Origin: Fragum whitleyi
Lineage: Eukaryota; Mollusca; Bivalvia; Cardiida; Cardiidae
Length of the DNA stretch: 64,000 bases
Direction: 5' to 3'
NCBI GenBank assembly: GCA_948146395.1
Contig: OX411548.1
Location: 57,989,020 to 58,053,019, forward strand
This document shows, piece by piece, positions 1-11,861 of the stretch. Positions within the stretch are counted from its first letter, which is position 1. The number at the start of each line of letters is the position of its first letter. The notes beneath the pieces were generated by a model. It did not search any database. It was not told where the DNA came from and saw only the letters and a program-made list of their open reading frames with translations. The translations under genes were made by a program, and so were the position numbers.

Positions 1-209
1 ATTTTTGCAAGTTTGATACAATTTATGTATTATATTTATGTGGGCGAAGACAGAATGACAATTTCATAACATAAGTTATTATTATGATAAATTATTCCTA
101 GCATTTCGAACAAAAACAGCCCTTGTACGGGCAACTTTTAACTTCTGCCTAACAGATATAATCGAAAGCTCATTAATTGGGTACACACACTGCTTTTAAC
201 AGTCTTTTT
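1..209. other. unannotated AT-rich leader
   Basis: AT-rich sequence with no coding signal or repeat that I recognise. It ends where the terminal hairpin of the first array element begins. Confidence 0.5.
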
Positions 210-2741
210 AGCTCACCTGAGCACGAAGTGCTCATGTGAGCTATTGTGATCACCTTTCGTCCGGCGTCCGTCCGTCGGTCGTCGGACGTCGGTCGTCGTC
301 CGTCGTCCGGCGTCCGTCAACAATTTCTTTAAACGACATCTCCTCCTAAACTACTGGGCCAATTAACTCCAAATTTTACAGAAATGTTGCTTAGGTGGTC
401 CCCTTCAAAAATAGCTAAAAGAATTGAAATCCATGAAAAACTCTGGTTGCTATGGCAACAAAAGGTGAAATTTTTAGAAAATCTTAAAAATTCTTCTTCT
501 TCTCAACCAGTAGTCCTACAGACTTAAAACTTGGCATGGATGATCAGTTCATAGACCTGAATAAAAATAGCTAAAATTATAACTTTTGGGCCACTAGGTG
601 CGGAGCACCAGGGGGGAGGGGGTAGTACTTTGGGTAAATTTTGTTATCTTTAAGTTTCTTCTTCTTCGGAACCAGAAGCCCTACAGACTTGAAACTTGGC
701 ATGGAGGATCAGCATATGGACCTTTATATAAATAGCTAAAATCATGACTGTAGATTCACCAGGTGCGGAGCATCAGGGGGGCGAGGGTAGTACTTTTGTG
801 AAAATTTTGTAATCTTTAACCTTCTTCTTCTTCTGAACCACAAGCCCTACAGACTTGAAACTTGGCATGGAGGATCAGCTCATAGACCTTAATTTAAATA
901 GCTGAAATTATATCTTTTGGGCCACCAGGTGCAGAGCACCAGGGGGGAGGGGGTAGTACTTTGGGTAAATTTTGTAATCTTTAAGTTTCTTCTTCTTCGG
1001 AACCAGGAGCCCTACAGACTTGAAACTTGGCATGGATGATCAGCATATGGACCTTTATATAAATAGCTAAAATCATGACTGTAGATTCACCAGGTGCAGA
1101 GCATCAGGGGGGGAGGGTAGTACTTTTGTGAAAATTTTGTAATCTTTTACCTTCTTCTTCTTCTCAACCACAAGCCCTACAGACTTGAAACTTGGCATGG
1201 AGGATCAGCTCATAGACCTTTATAAAAATAGCTAAAATAATATCTGTTGGGCTGCCAGGTGCGGAGCACAAGGGGGGAGGGGGTAGTACTTTGGGTAAAT
1301 TTTGTAATCTTTAAGTTTCTTCTTCTTCGGAACCAGGAGCCCTACAGACTTGAAAATTGGCATGGATGATCAGCATATGGACCTTTATATAAATAGCTAA
1401 AATCATGACTGTAGATTCACCAGGTGCGGAGCATCAGGGGGGAGAGGGTAGTACTTTTGTGAAAATTTTGTAATCTTTAACCTTCTTCTTCTTCTCAACC
1501 ACAAGCCCTACAGACTTGAAACTTGGCTTGGAGGATCAGCTCATAGACCTTAATAAAAATAGCTAAAATAATATCTGTTGGGCTGCCAGGTGCGGAGCAC
1601 CAGGGGGGAGGGGGGAGTACTTTGAAAATTTTGTAATCTCTTACCTTCATCTTCTTCTGAACCAGGAGCCTGACAGATTTGAATATTGGCATGGATGATC
1701 AGCATATGGACCTTTATATAAATAGCTAAAATCATGACTATATTCACCAGGTGCGGAGCATCACGGGGGAGAGGGTAGTACTTTTGTGAAAATTTTGTAA
1801 TCTTTAACCTTCTTCTTCTTCTGAACCACAAGGCCTACAGACTTGAAAATTGGCATGGAGGATCAGCTCATAGACATTAATAAAAATAGCTTAAATCATG
1901 ACTGTAATGCCACCAGGTGCAGGGCACCATAGGGGAGGGGGGAGTACTTTTGTGAAAATTTTGTAACTTTAACCTTCATCTTCTAATGAACCAGGAGCCC
2001 TATAGACTTCAATATTGGCATGGATGATAAGCATATGGATCTAAAATAAAATAGCTAAAATTATGAATGTAGGGTCGCCAGATGCGGAGCATTAGGGGGG
2101 AGGGGGTAGTACTTTGGATCAATTTTGAAATCTTTAACCTTATTCTTCTTCTTGATCAGGAACCCTGCAGACTTGAAAATTGTTATGGGTGATCAATATA
2201 TGGACATTAATAAAAATAGCTAAAATCAGAACTGTTGGGTCACCAGGTGCTGAGTTTCTTGGGGAGGGGGTAGTACTTTGGATCATTTTTGAAATCTTTA
2301 AACTTCTTCTAATGAACCAAGAGTCCTACAGACTTGAAAATTGGTATGGGTGATCAGCATATGGACATTAATTTAATTAGCTAAAATCATGACTGTAGAT
2401 TCACCAAGTGCAGAGCATCTTGGGGGAGGGGGAGTGCTTTGTTGAGAATTTTGAATCCCTACAGCCTTTATATTTGACATGGATTATTCAACTCATTAAA
2501 GAAAACTTTAAAAGTCTCAGACTCAGCCTGTATATCTGGCATAGATTTGCTGATCACAGACCTTCTATGAAAAAAGCTTAAATAAATAATGACCAGGGGA
2601 GGAGCAGGGGGGGGGGGGATTATTTCAAATGTTATCTGATTGAATAAGTGAAAATCTCTTTTTTCTGTGGTTGCATGGACATACCTAGGTAATGAAGCTT
2701 TTTTCTCAGGTGAGCGACCCAGGGCCAACGGCCCTCTTGTT
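210..2741 (-). mobile_element. hairpin-capped tandem-array element, family H1 (copy 1)
   Basis: The left edge (210-242) is a hairpin with arms AGCTCACCTGAGCAC and GTGCTCATGTGAGCT around loop GAA. It is followed by a GTCCGTCGTCCG-type short repeat (about 260-318). The right edge holds CTCAGGTGAGCGACCCAGG and then a small GGGCC-AAC-GGCCC hairpin ending in CTTGTT (to 2741). The same two termini, in the other orientation, bound the elements at 30158-31404 and 34113-35565, so this copy lies on the minus strand. The interior is a tandem array with no coding capacity. Paired terminal hairpins, short subterminal words and an internal array resemble non-autonomous Helentron-type elements (DINE-1/HINE, oyster pearl elements). 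That class assignment is inference. Confidence 0.7.
490..2465. repeat. ~165-bp tandem array with dimeric higher order
   Basis: The word CCTACAGACTTGAAA recurs near 514, 680, 846, 1012, 1178, 1342, 1508, 1830, 1996, 2165 and 2327, a period near 165 bp. Adjacent monomers differ: one type has GGGCCACCAGGTGCGGAGCACC and the next has GATTCACCAGGTGCGGAGCATC (variants between copies). In the first half they alternate, so the clean repeat there is a dimer of about 330 bp. Short minus-strand reading frames here are only array shadows. Confidence 0.85.
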
Positions 2742-2870
2742 CAGTCATATCGCGGCGACTAGAGCACCCAACAAGAGATTCCTTGTACTTGTTGCACCAG
2801 TTCTACAATTAGATCGGGAGTCCGGTGTGAAGCGGTCAATACTTTATAGACAAAGGAGCAGTCTACGTAA
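2736..2870 (-). mobile_element. SINE 3'-module fragment
   Basis: Starts at TCATATCGCGGCGACTAGAGC and continues through a CCAACAAGAGATTCCTTGTA stretch. This is the reverse complement of the 3' half of the tRNA-derived SINE that is complete at 45103-45377. It has no tRNA-like head and no clear target-site duplication. Confidence 0.55.
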
Positions 2871-3572
2871 ATACTAATTCGAAGCAGCAGTCCACATCAA
2901 GATTGCATGATGACAATTTATGATCTTGGACTTCCGTTAAATAAATATTTGAAAATTCGTATGGTCAAGCAAAATTAATCGAATAGTATTAGTTTGGCAC
3001 TAATTTAATCGCTGCGGCTAAGTGACGAAATTGGATGAGGTTAATCATAGAGGTTGAATCACTCCTATATAGTCTTAGACCTTGTGGTTGACCTGGCGGG
3101 GGTTAAGATTGGTGTTACTTTTTGGTCAACGAAATTTTCGTTCACCAGTGTTACTATGTAAGGAACACCCTTTCGGATCTTAATAGATTTGAAATAAAGT
3201 AGTGCCCTTTTAGATTGAATTTAGTATATCTCAAGACTTATCTTCGCAAAATCAATGTTTATTTCGTTGGTGTGATACTAGAATTCTTCATCAAGTGAAG
3301 ATAATGAAAATTACCATTTAAAAAAACAAAAAGAGCTTGCGCTGTTTAACCGAACGAATTGATGATCAGCGTAAGCTTGTCGAGAGTTTAGAGCGAAAAC
3401 AAAGTTTGTGTCTGTACACTGTATAGACAGATACTTTTTTATCTAAGCATTCGCTGTTGCAACTTGTAGTATTTTGCCGGAAATATGTGTTTTTTTAGGT
3501 CGTGACCTCTTGAACTTCTACACATATCTGATTGGCCATTCCACACGTGTGACCTACTACGGTTTTATCTGC

Positions 3573-3750
3573 CTTCTTATGAATGAATTGATTGATTGAT
3601 TGAATGGAGTTTTACGCCCCTTTCAACATTTTTTCAGTTATATCGCGGCGGGTGGAGCGCCTAACAATGGTTTCCTGGTATTTCTCTCACCAGTACAACC
3701 ACCACATCCTTTCCTAGCCTCCAGCTGCTATCTCACTTCTTATGAATGAA
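3573..3750 (-). mobile_element. 5'-truncated SINE with 15-bp target-site duplication
   Basis: The SINE body (3588-3735) starts with a (TTGA)n-type tail then GGAGTTTTACGCC, followed by the TATCGCGGCGGGTGGAGCG module. It stops at CCTCCAGCTGCTATCTCA, before the tRNA-like head. It is flanked by identical 15-bp direct repeats CTTCTTATGAATGAA at 3573-3587 and 3736-3750. The duplication and 5' truncation show LINE-assisted retrotransposition. The consensus resembles the mollusc V-SINE/RUDI type; that name is from memory. Confidence 0.85.
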
Positions 3751-4649
3751 ATATGTGCTCTTGAGTTACCAAAGGTTAACTTTACAAACGAATGGAATGT
3801 TCCTATATTTAGCCCAAATGCTCATTTAAACATAAAAACGCACCACTTGACCGTGACCAACCTTAATATGAAGTTAAATTTAATCCATTACAAGACAACT
3901 TATGTTCTAAACAGCCCAAATTTACACCTCTTGCTTAAATCCCTTTTATATCTCAAGCCTTGTTGTATTCTTGTGTACTGTAAATTTTCCCCAAATCCTT
4001 TTCTTTGTTTTTTCGTTTCGAACAAGGATGGAAATCAGGGGATATAGCCATCTCGGCACGATTTGTTGTAAATATATGAATGCCTTTGTTATTTTGAATT
4101 AAAAATATACAATTATCTAAACACAATAGATCTAATTTCAAATTTTTACATCGAATGGAGACTGAAACATCGTAACTGTAGCTGAGATGTTTAAGTCCCT
4201 ACTGGGATTTTCTTGTTCCCTAGTTTTACACTGATAACAAAATATTCTTCTTCAAAGTACTTAACATAGTAACTACAATTGTATATTAGATACCTCAGAT
4301 ACCTTGGGTGAGTCTAAAATATCCTCAATCTAATCATTCATCTATTTGTTTTACCGGAAGTACTTTAAATATTACAAAAATCATCATTAATGTATAGTGT
4401 CCATATTGCAACTCATAGTACTTGGATGATAATAAAATCTATGATCTGTTCTGTACTGTTTCGTGTAGCATTAGAAACGGTAACCAGTCTAGTGACATCT
4501 GTGTTTTATGCAATCGGATTTTACATAACTTTTCTACACGCGACAGTTAGTCTCGAGACGTGTTTTAAGAATTATTCGACACGTGTTTTAAATGTACACT
4601 ATCTCTTGAACTTTTTGTTTGAATAGGGCTAAACACCGCTATTAACAAT

Positions 4650-4900
4650 TTTTCTGTAAAATCGCGGCGGCTGAAGCACAGGCGATCTCTACATAATCTG
4701 AGTTTTGCCATATATGCTATTATAAAATAACCTTTAAGAAAAATTTGGATTGTGAATCAATCGCCTTTGGACTGGAGCACCCAAACGTGGAATCTGGTAT
4801 TTCTCGCACCAGAACTATTATTTGCATACATCCTTACATAACTGCAATCTTCTACCCTCTTAGGTTTAGGATTATCCACCGATAGGTAGGAGCAATAGAT
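4650..4900 (-). mobile_element. degraded SINE fragments
   Basis: AAATCGCGGCGGCTGAAGCAC near 4658-4680 and GGACTGGAGCACCC...TGGTATTTCTCGCACCAG near 4770-4822 are pieces of the same SINE. They are split by about 90 bp of unrelated sequence. AGGTTTAGGATTATCCACC near 4863-4881 matches the SINE middle region. Confidence 0.5.
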
Positions 4901-5545
4901 TCTAAACGACGACTATATTTGGACAATCCATTAACTGTACAGAATACTTACCTGCATAAATCGTATTGTTTTTCTTTAATTCTTTTTTACTCAATGGCAT
5001 CAGATAATCATTCTTTCACAAAATTGTATATTACCGAAAAAGACCAAACCCCTGTAATTACAGCGTATTGGTTGAAGACGAAACAGTGGTCTTTTATTTT
5101 GGAGGATGGTGGACCCCATTCAGGTAGTTTAAGTTCCAAAGCCATAGCGGATGACGTTTTATAGTCAAATTGCAGAAAGACTGAATTTTTATCTGGTAAA
5201 ATATGGGTTCTGCATGTCGAAAATGAAATACCTTTATGACTTTTTTTGAATTAAGAAAATAATTATCAGTCTAGACACTATAGTTGCCTGTTTCCTTTTC
5301 GCTCTCGCTCTCTGTCTGTCCCTGACTATATGTCTGTCGCCCTCTTTATCTTATTTTTCCTCTCTTTCTCTTTCTTTGAATTTTTAGTGAAATTGCAGAA
5401 TTGCCGAAATTTTCGTCGAGAGATTTTCCCTTAATTATTTTTTACTATTATAAATTCTCTTTTCTCAACGAATTCAATATATCACTCTAGAATGGCATCA
5501 GATTCGTTCCCCATCATTTATTTCATCGCTTTGATTCATTTTGCA

Positions 5546-5894
5546 CTGGGAATCTGTATTCAAATCCTTTAGAGGTATTCACCAATACTTATGGTATAAG
5601 TATTCTATTTTTTTGTTAATTTTTTATTGACATCCGTAATCATCCTGGTTTGTATTATACATATATGTACCTGCCTATCCATGGCTGTTTGACCGTCTGT
5701 CTAAACATTTTACTTTATACAATTTTAAGATAGGACTGTTTTATGCATATATATATTTTTTTACGTTCCTGCTATAGAGGCCATAAATGTATATCTATTC
5801 CCAGTATTGTTTGAAAAAATATCACGTGATTCGAAACATCCCGAAAAAAAACGATTCGAAATTGGTATGTCCGAAGATGGGCTGTTGTTTCGTT
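5546..5894. other. unannotated AT-rich stretch
   Basis: No coding signal, tRNA or family resemblance seen. It contains a short ATATAT run near 5748-5760. Confidence 0.4.
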
Positions 5895-6290
5895 TATAGC
5901 TCAACTTTTCGGAGAATAGGAAGGCTATTCCGGAGATCGGCGTCGGTGTTGGCATCGGCGTCGGCGTCATGCTTTGGTCTTTTTCCCTAATACCTTAAAA
6001 ATGGTTCTTTGGCCATAATATCAACCCTACAAATAGTTTGATCAAGTTTTAAGACATTTGCGCCAAAAAGGTTGCCTCTAGAGTGCACACAAAGTTTTTC
6101 TAAAATTTTACCCATTGACTCTATTTTTGACATTCACTTGACCCGATTTCAAACTTGAACGAGACAAGAACTCTAGAGTGCACACAAGGTATAAGTTGAC
6201 GGAAGAAGACGGACTCTGCACGACGGATACCTGACAGCTCTCGATCACAATAGCCACCTTCGTGCTCAGTCAAGCTAACAAAATCACTGA
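5895..6290. mobile_element. remnants of hairpin-capped element termini
   Basis: TAGCTCAACTTTTCGGAG followed by a GAATAG-GAAGG-CTATTC hairpin (about 5918-5934) and a GGCGTCGGTGTTGGC-type short repeat (5938-5968) has the layout of an array-element end. At 6225-6285, CACAATAGCCACCTTCGTGC then CTCAGTCAAGCTAA is a decayed copy of the H1 hairpin end. CTCTAGAGTGCACACAA occurs twice (about 6077 and 6171), so two degraded monomers of about 95 bp lie between. Confidence 0.5.
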
Positions 6291-6319
6291 AAATTATAAT
6301 TAAGCAATAAAAAATAAAA

Positions 6320-6560
6320 TCACTGCAAAAATTACTGCTGTGTTAAAGATACATAACTTTTATATTTGATCTTGACGGATGATCTTGCTAATAGGGAAAA
6401 GAAGAAAATTCTGCTAACTAATTTTTTCTCCTTTCTCCCTAATATTATCTTCCCTTTCTGCTAGAAATTTAACTAATTTGCCCACATATTGTATGTAGTC
6501 TCCAACCTTTTACAATTTGGACCTGTTTAAATATTTCTTGTCTATTTCATTACATAGAGG
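6320..6560 (-). repeat. dispersed repeat B, copy 1
   Basis: Inverted relative to 21885-22110. Shared words include ACGGATGATCTTGC, TAATAGGGAAAAGAAGAAAA and CTTTTACAATTTGGACCT. About 230 bp, no coding content, AT-rich. Class unknown. Confidence 0.6.
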
Positions 6561-6779
6561 CTGATTGCAAGACCGATATATTTTTCAAGGTCCGACAAAC
6601 AAAAGCTGTATTTTGTGTTTGGGAAATATTTTTTTCGATCAAACACGTAAATCAAAAGATTGTTCTATTTCAGATTTAAGATTAAATGTACGGAAAAAAT
6701 TCTTAAATCGCCTCATTTTGTACGTGATTATGAGACTTTGACGCTATGACGTCATTAGTTTATTGGGCTCTGCTTAGAA

Positions 6780-7335
6780 ATCGTCGAACAGGATGAAACG
6801 AACGAAAACAGTGCACAGGACAATCCACCGAAATGAACGAAAACAGTGCAGCCGACAATTAACTGAAAAAATCGAAAACAGTGCACCCGGAAATCCACCG
6901 TAATGAACAAAAAAAGTGCACCCGTCAATCCACCGTAATGAACGTAAACAGTGCACCCGACAATCCCACGAAAACAGTGCACCCGAAAATTCACCGTAAT
7001 GAATGAAAAAAGTGCACAGGACAATCCATCGGATTGAACGAAAACAGTGCACAGGACAATCCACCGAAATAAACGAAAACAGTGTATCCGACAATCAACT
7101 GTAATGAACGAAAACAGAACACCCGACAATCCACCGTAAAGAACGAAAACAGTGCACCCAACAATCCATTGAAAACAGTGCACCCGACACTTCAACGAAA
7201 TGAACGAAAAGAGTGCACCTGACAATTCAACGAAATGAACCAAAACAGTGCACCCGACAATCCACCATTATAAACGAAAACAGTGCTCCCGACAATCCGC
7301 CGTAATGAACGAAAACGGTGCACCCGACGATTCAA
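6780..7335. repeat. 35-bp minisatellite
   Basis: About 15 units of a 35-bp repeat with core GAACGAAAACAGTGCACCCG and spacer ACAATCCACCGTAAT. Spacing of the ACAGTGCAC core is 35 bp, with a few shorter units of about 26 bp that lost the GTAATGAAC part (for example near 6960 and 7165). Because 35 is not a multiple of 3, long stop-free minus-strand frames here cycle through three reading frames. They are artefacts of the repeat, not genes. Confidence 0.9.
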
Positions 7336-7977
7336 CGAAACCCATTCAAGAATGTATAGCAAAATAGCAAAATACGTGCTAATTGACATGACCGCCCTGT
7401 AAATCGACATTTTTAAATTAAATATTACATGTACAAACTGTCGTCAGGTGACAAGAATGTTGTACTTATACCTTTTAAACTCTGGGATCAACTAATTACC
7501 TGTAGGTAATGAAGGTCTTAAATCAGTTATCGATAGGCGTTTACGGTATGAAAACTGTTGATCTTTCGATTTCAATTCACTAAGTGTCGTTCGCCGTGGA
7601 CGTATGACAGCTTAACAATCAGGCTACTTCATACAACTTTATCTCAAAGGTTCGAGCCTCTGACTCCAAAAATCTATCTGCCTGTATTTTTTTTTATAAA
7701 TTTTGTAAACCAAAAAGTAGGTTTGTTCGTAGAATATGTTTTCATGTACTAACGTAACCATTTCAGAAGTTAAACTAACATTTCCCTCGTTCATTCAAAT
7801 ATTCTTTTTCAAATTCTTTTGAAAGAGCAGAATGAGCAATCACCGTATCTACAATTTCCAGATTGCTGTCTTCATCTCCTTATCAGTGATTTCTAAGATG
7901 GGGCGTTCTTCTGTACGTTTAAATATCGTTATGATAGGTAAACATTCTTGTCCAGTTTAATGACTTATCCTTATATA
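7336..7977. other. unannotated stretch
   Basis: No recognisable gene or repeat. AT-rich with scattered short open frames that lack codon structure. Confidence 0.4.
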
Positions 7978-8695
7978 TTTTACAATTTGTAAAATACTGC
8001 AGTGTAATAGTCTACATGGACTTTTTATGTAATATAAGCTAGAGTACACAGTATATTTGACCAGTATAGATTTGAATGAGAAGCATTGTACGGGTCCAAT
8101 TGCTTCTTCAGATTCGCATCTTTGTGTGGCTCGTAGCATACATGGAAGCTTGTTATATTGTTAGTATCTTTGGTCAAACTTGAATAGGTCTGAAGGATTT
8201 TATATAACGTTTCATTGCTTGTACCGATCCTAAATTGAGCTCAGAAATCAATACCATAGGAATTTGAGAGCAACTCCAGGAAAATTTAACAGGATATTGA
8301 GAGTGAAAGAGCTAAGGCTATAAAAGTTATTTTTTTCCGTTTGACTTCATAGGGTCTGACAAATCTTAATAATGTAGATGTTCCCATACTTCTATCTTTT
8401 AAGGAGTTCTAGCTAGCATGCGTCGCAATCGGCAATAAAGTATAGAAAAGAGCTTGTTGTAATTTCTGGTATGGAAGAAGAGAGCGAGGTATTTAGCAAA
8501 GTATAGAGAAGACTTAATTTTTTCCGCGTTACGCCAGTATAGCGGAAAAAGGCTGTTTTCTTGTTACGCCTCAGCTAAAGGTAAATTGTCATGAAGTTGT
8601 TTTGATATTCTGACCAATCAGAATGCACATGTAAGTCGTGGAGGGGTAGAGAATACAGGATTAAATCAGTTCTAGCGAGCACGTCAAATGATACA
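7978..8695 (+). repeat. recent direct duplication, copy 1
   Basis: From TTTTACAATTTGTAAAATAC to TCAAATGATACA this is nearly identical to 11862-12600, with only about seven single-base or small differences outside one replaced segment. The unit does not have terminal repeats. It contains AGCATGCGTCGCAATCGGC (about 8416), which is found again in the partial third copy at 12838. No coding frame is conserved. Confidence 0.9.
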
Positions 8696-10653
8696 CAACG
8701 CGATGGAGTCCTCGAGCCGGTTTAAAATCCTTACAGTCGAATAGAGCATGTCTACATAGCAAACTTCCAGCGTAGCGAGTACCAATATTTTAGCCATTTT
8801 CAAGACTCAACGAATGGAAACAGGAATTCGAGAGCATAGGCGATAACAGCACTGTACAGATGAATGTCGTTTTGTTACCAAATAGAGAAGTGAAGAAACA
8901 GATAAGTAACTTTGTTTTACACGTACGGCTTATTAAGTAAAGGGTTTCTTGTTTTGATAGTACATTTGAGCAGGCCACAAGATGCCATATTCTTCAAAAA
9001 ATGTTGAAAGCGGCGTAAAAATCATTCAATCGATCAATTGATTCTGCATGTCATTTAACATGCCATTAAAGGTCGCATTATAGGACCAGATTAGTCTCGG
9101 AAAAATACAAACTGGTGTAAATCAAATAATGCTAGCGAACTTGATGTTTTTCTTTAGAAAAGTTAGACTAGACTACGGTAATTTGTCAATACACCTAAGC
9201 GGGAAAAAAGCATATTAATGGGTATCGACTTATGTCGTATGCTTGAACTCAGTTAATGCATATATGAATAGACCTACATTTAGAGTGGGGCCTTTAAAGA
9301 TTACTTATTACACTGAACTTGATAGGCGATAACTGTTTCTCGATACCCAATTAAACTTGTTGACAAATATCTTATCGTAATTTATTTTGCACGATAGGTC
9401 TGGCAAGGTAGAATATCCTTATTATTCATCCATAACTTAATCACTGTTTATTATGATAACTTATAGGAATATTAGTTATAAAAGAAAGGTAATCTTATAA
9501 GAGCGTATATAGATGCATCAACATGCACCAGTGAAAAAGGCTGTTAGTAAATATCATTTTCATCCGGCGATGCCCAACGTTACATACGTGAAGTCGTACG
9601 GCTGTATTTACATGTTTGTGACAGATTCAACAAAACTTATTAAGCACCCTAAAAGTTGTATGTCTTTTGGCCATGTGGCCTAAATGGCACGGATGGCAAT
9701 GTGAGCCTGAATTCCATTGAGATTAACGAGTTTTTTTGTACCTAGTACTGCGGGTGTAGATGGAAGATCGGTTTTCATAAACATTAAGTGACGCTATATC
9801 GCCATCAGTTTAAGTGTCGTGGATTGACCAACCGCTCTATTAAAGTTGAATAAGATTTAGTTAACAGAGAACAAAATTTGCACAGAGATATTTTGTTATC
9901 TGTTTAACTAATCTCGATTTACATTTTATTCCTTTACAAAAGAGCCTAGCAGCGTTTTGCTTTTCAAGTCTACAATGAAATGAAATTTTAAGCCCATCTC
10001 GTAGTTCTGAATAAGTATTCGGCATCAATTAGCAATTGAAAGCTGCAATTCGAAGGTCTGAGATAGCTGTAAATTGCTTATATTTCTTAAGATCGGATTT
10101 GGATCAACCTATATATAAACGGAAGCCGTTGTCGGGGGCGGAATACGGCACTGTCGAGTAAAGATTTGATGAATTACGGAAAAAGCAAGTAAAATTTGTT
10201 AGGCTTTTATGACATTTTGCATTTAGTTATCAGCACAATGTGTACAAAAACTTGAGTATACTTTACTAATTGAAATGAACAGAGACGTTCACCCAATCTC
10301 AGTTCATTTCATCTAGTTTTCAGCAATATTAAGCTGTTATAAGTAAGATTATAATTATTCCGGTATCCTGAGGAATGTTGTAAGCAAGGAGAGAATTGTG
10401 AGCGAATGCCGGATTTAGAACTTGAGGGGCATGACTTTTCTGGCGCAAATGATTCTAGGTTTGTTGCTGCCGATGATATTGCTAGGACGGCTAGAGCGTT
10501 TGTCACAAGTGTATGAACTCGCGTTCAAACTAGGATCAGGCGTATATATATAGATACCGAAATTGTTTTCCGGTAAAGAAATGTTTCGTGGGCAGTTAAT
10601 TTGAAACGTTTTCAGTTGTATTGTTTGAGTATACGCATGATGCGGTTATCTAG
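8696..10653. other. unannotated intergenic stretch
   Basis: AT-rich and apparently unique. A short SINE tail lies at 8997-9050. The 26 bp at 10047-10072 (AATTCGAAGGTCTGAG...) recur exactly inside duplication copy 2 at 11900-11925. No coding region supported. Confidence 0.4.
8997..9050 (+). mobile_element. SINE 3'-end fragment
   Basis: ATGTTGAAAGCGGCGTAAAA followed by an (ATCA)-like tail matches the 3' end of the tRNA-derived SINE family in sense orientation. Confidence 0.6.
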
Positions 10654-10790
10654 CCCTTTGTACGGGCGCCTTAGTTGAAGGCTTGTTTGTATTACCCTTT
10701 GTGCGGGCGCCTTAGTTGAAGGCTTGTTTGTGTTACCCTTTGTGCGGGCGCCTTAGTTGAAGGCTTGGTTATGTTGCCGTTTGTGTTGTA
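10654..10790. repeat. 41-bp minisatellite, ~3.3 copies
   Basis: Three near-identical units built on CCCTTTGTGCGGGCGCCTTA + GTTGAAGGCTTGTTTGTGTT, then a partial fourth (GCCGTTTGTGTTG). It is GC-richer than its surroundings and contains a GCGCC core in each unit. Confidence 0.85.
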
Positions 10791-11861
10791 GGTTCGCTAA
10801 ATACACACACACACAAAAGGAAACTGAAGATTCGAAAAAAGCGACTATAGTGAACTGTGCTTATTTTGAAGCTTAATGGTAATCAAATTGAGTTCAATTA
10901 CAGAAAAAAGCCATTCAGGCTATTGTGACAATACCGAGTTAGTACGGAAAGAGTAGAAGAAATGTTGAAAATGTATATTCAACATGCTATGTGATCAGTT
11001 AATATGTGATAATTCAGATTAATAAATAAAGGGAAAAAAAGGCTTTTCCCTAATTAGATTATGAGAAAGTTGTTTGGCAAAAATTCGATCTGGGCCGAAA
11101 GGTAAAGTGCAATTAACTTTGAAATCATAGGCGATAGGTTGAGACGAAATCAGAGGCTAATCGGTTGTTTGATACGTAGGATGCTATTTGGTTTGGTTGA
11201 CGAACGCACAAACGTTACATAATGTCTATAACAGTTTCATCCCGTGTAATCTGGAGTGAGGAGTGTGTTCAAATATTTTATATTCATTCCGTTTCATTTA
11301 AAATGAGTTAGAAATCCAAAAAAATTCTTCGGAAAAGCTTTTTCGCCTTGAAAAAATTGGAAGGTCGAATTCAATAATCTTATTGAACGTGCCCGATTGA
11401 GGTTAAAGACGGACATGAATTATGTTCTAGGAGGGTTCAGTGTCAAATGCTTACACGAGTTATATTTTTTCAGATAATAGGCAGGAAGATGGCATCCACA
11501 GTTCTGACATGATATTCCGGTACACTTTCTACGACTTCCTATGATTTCAGTTGCCTACGAGAGTGCATTCAACGATGGATAAAGATTCGCTTGTTATGTA
11601 TTTCAAATTGTGAAATCTTCGTGTAAAGCTTGTCGTGGTAGCTATGTGTTTTTAAGTGAAATAGTATTGTTTATGTGCTATTGTGAAGTCGAAATAATGG
11701 TGTTTTTTACGAAAAGAAGTGCAGGGTCCAAACTACAAGTACGCGTACAAGTTCTCATTGGGAACCCAATAAAGAGATATTCTGATAGCAGAGACCTTAT
11801 GGTTGCGGGCTATGTTAAAACATCAGACGATTTATTGTTTATCAGAAATTTATTTACGTTG
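10791..11861. other. unannotated stretch
   Basis: Starts with a short (AC)n run near 10803-10815. No gene or known repeat seen. A small open frame at 11610-11876 has no recognisable protein features and runs into the duplicated segment. Confidence 0.4.

Larger units (their letters stand above)
3113..5545 (+). repeat. low-copy dispersed repeat A, copy 1
   Basis: Three blocks match 54915-56310 in the same order and orientation: about 3113-3520 with 54915-55330 (shared GATACTAGAATTCTTCATCA), about 4468-4520 with 55352-55405 (shared GGTAACCAGTCTAG), and about 5383-5545 with 56150-56310 (shared AACGAATTCA and ATATCACTCTAGAATG). Copy 1 carries SINE insertions that copy 2 lacks. No protein was recognised. 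It may be a decayed transposon or an old segmental duplication. Confidence 0.6.

Noticed and set aside
210..2741. CRISPR-like array
   Set aside because: Units are ~165 bp, contiguous, without spacers, in a eukaryotic repeat context.
4919..5164. 81-codon frame as a host exon
   Set aside because: No similarity recognised, no splice context convincing, and it sits within repeat A without being preserved in copy 2.
6755..7410. Minus-strand frames of 162, 106 and 72 codons with repeated GGLSGALF-like peptides
   Set aside because: They are translations of a 35-bp minisatellite in rotating frames; no independent coding evidence.
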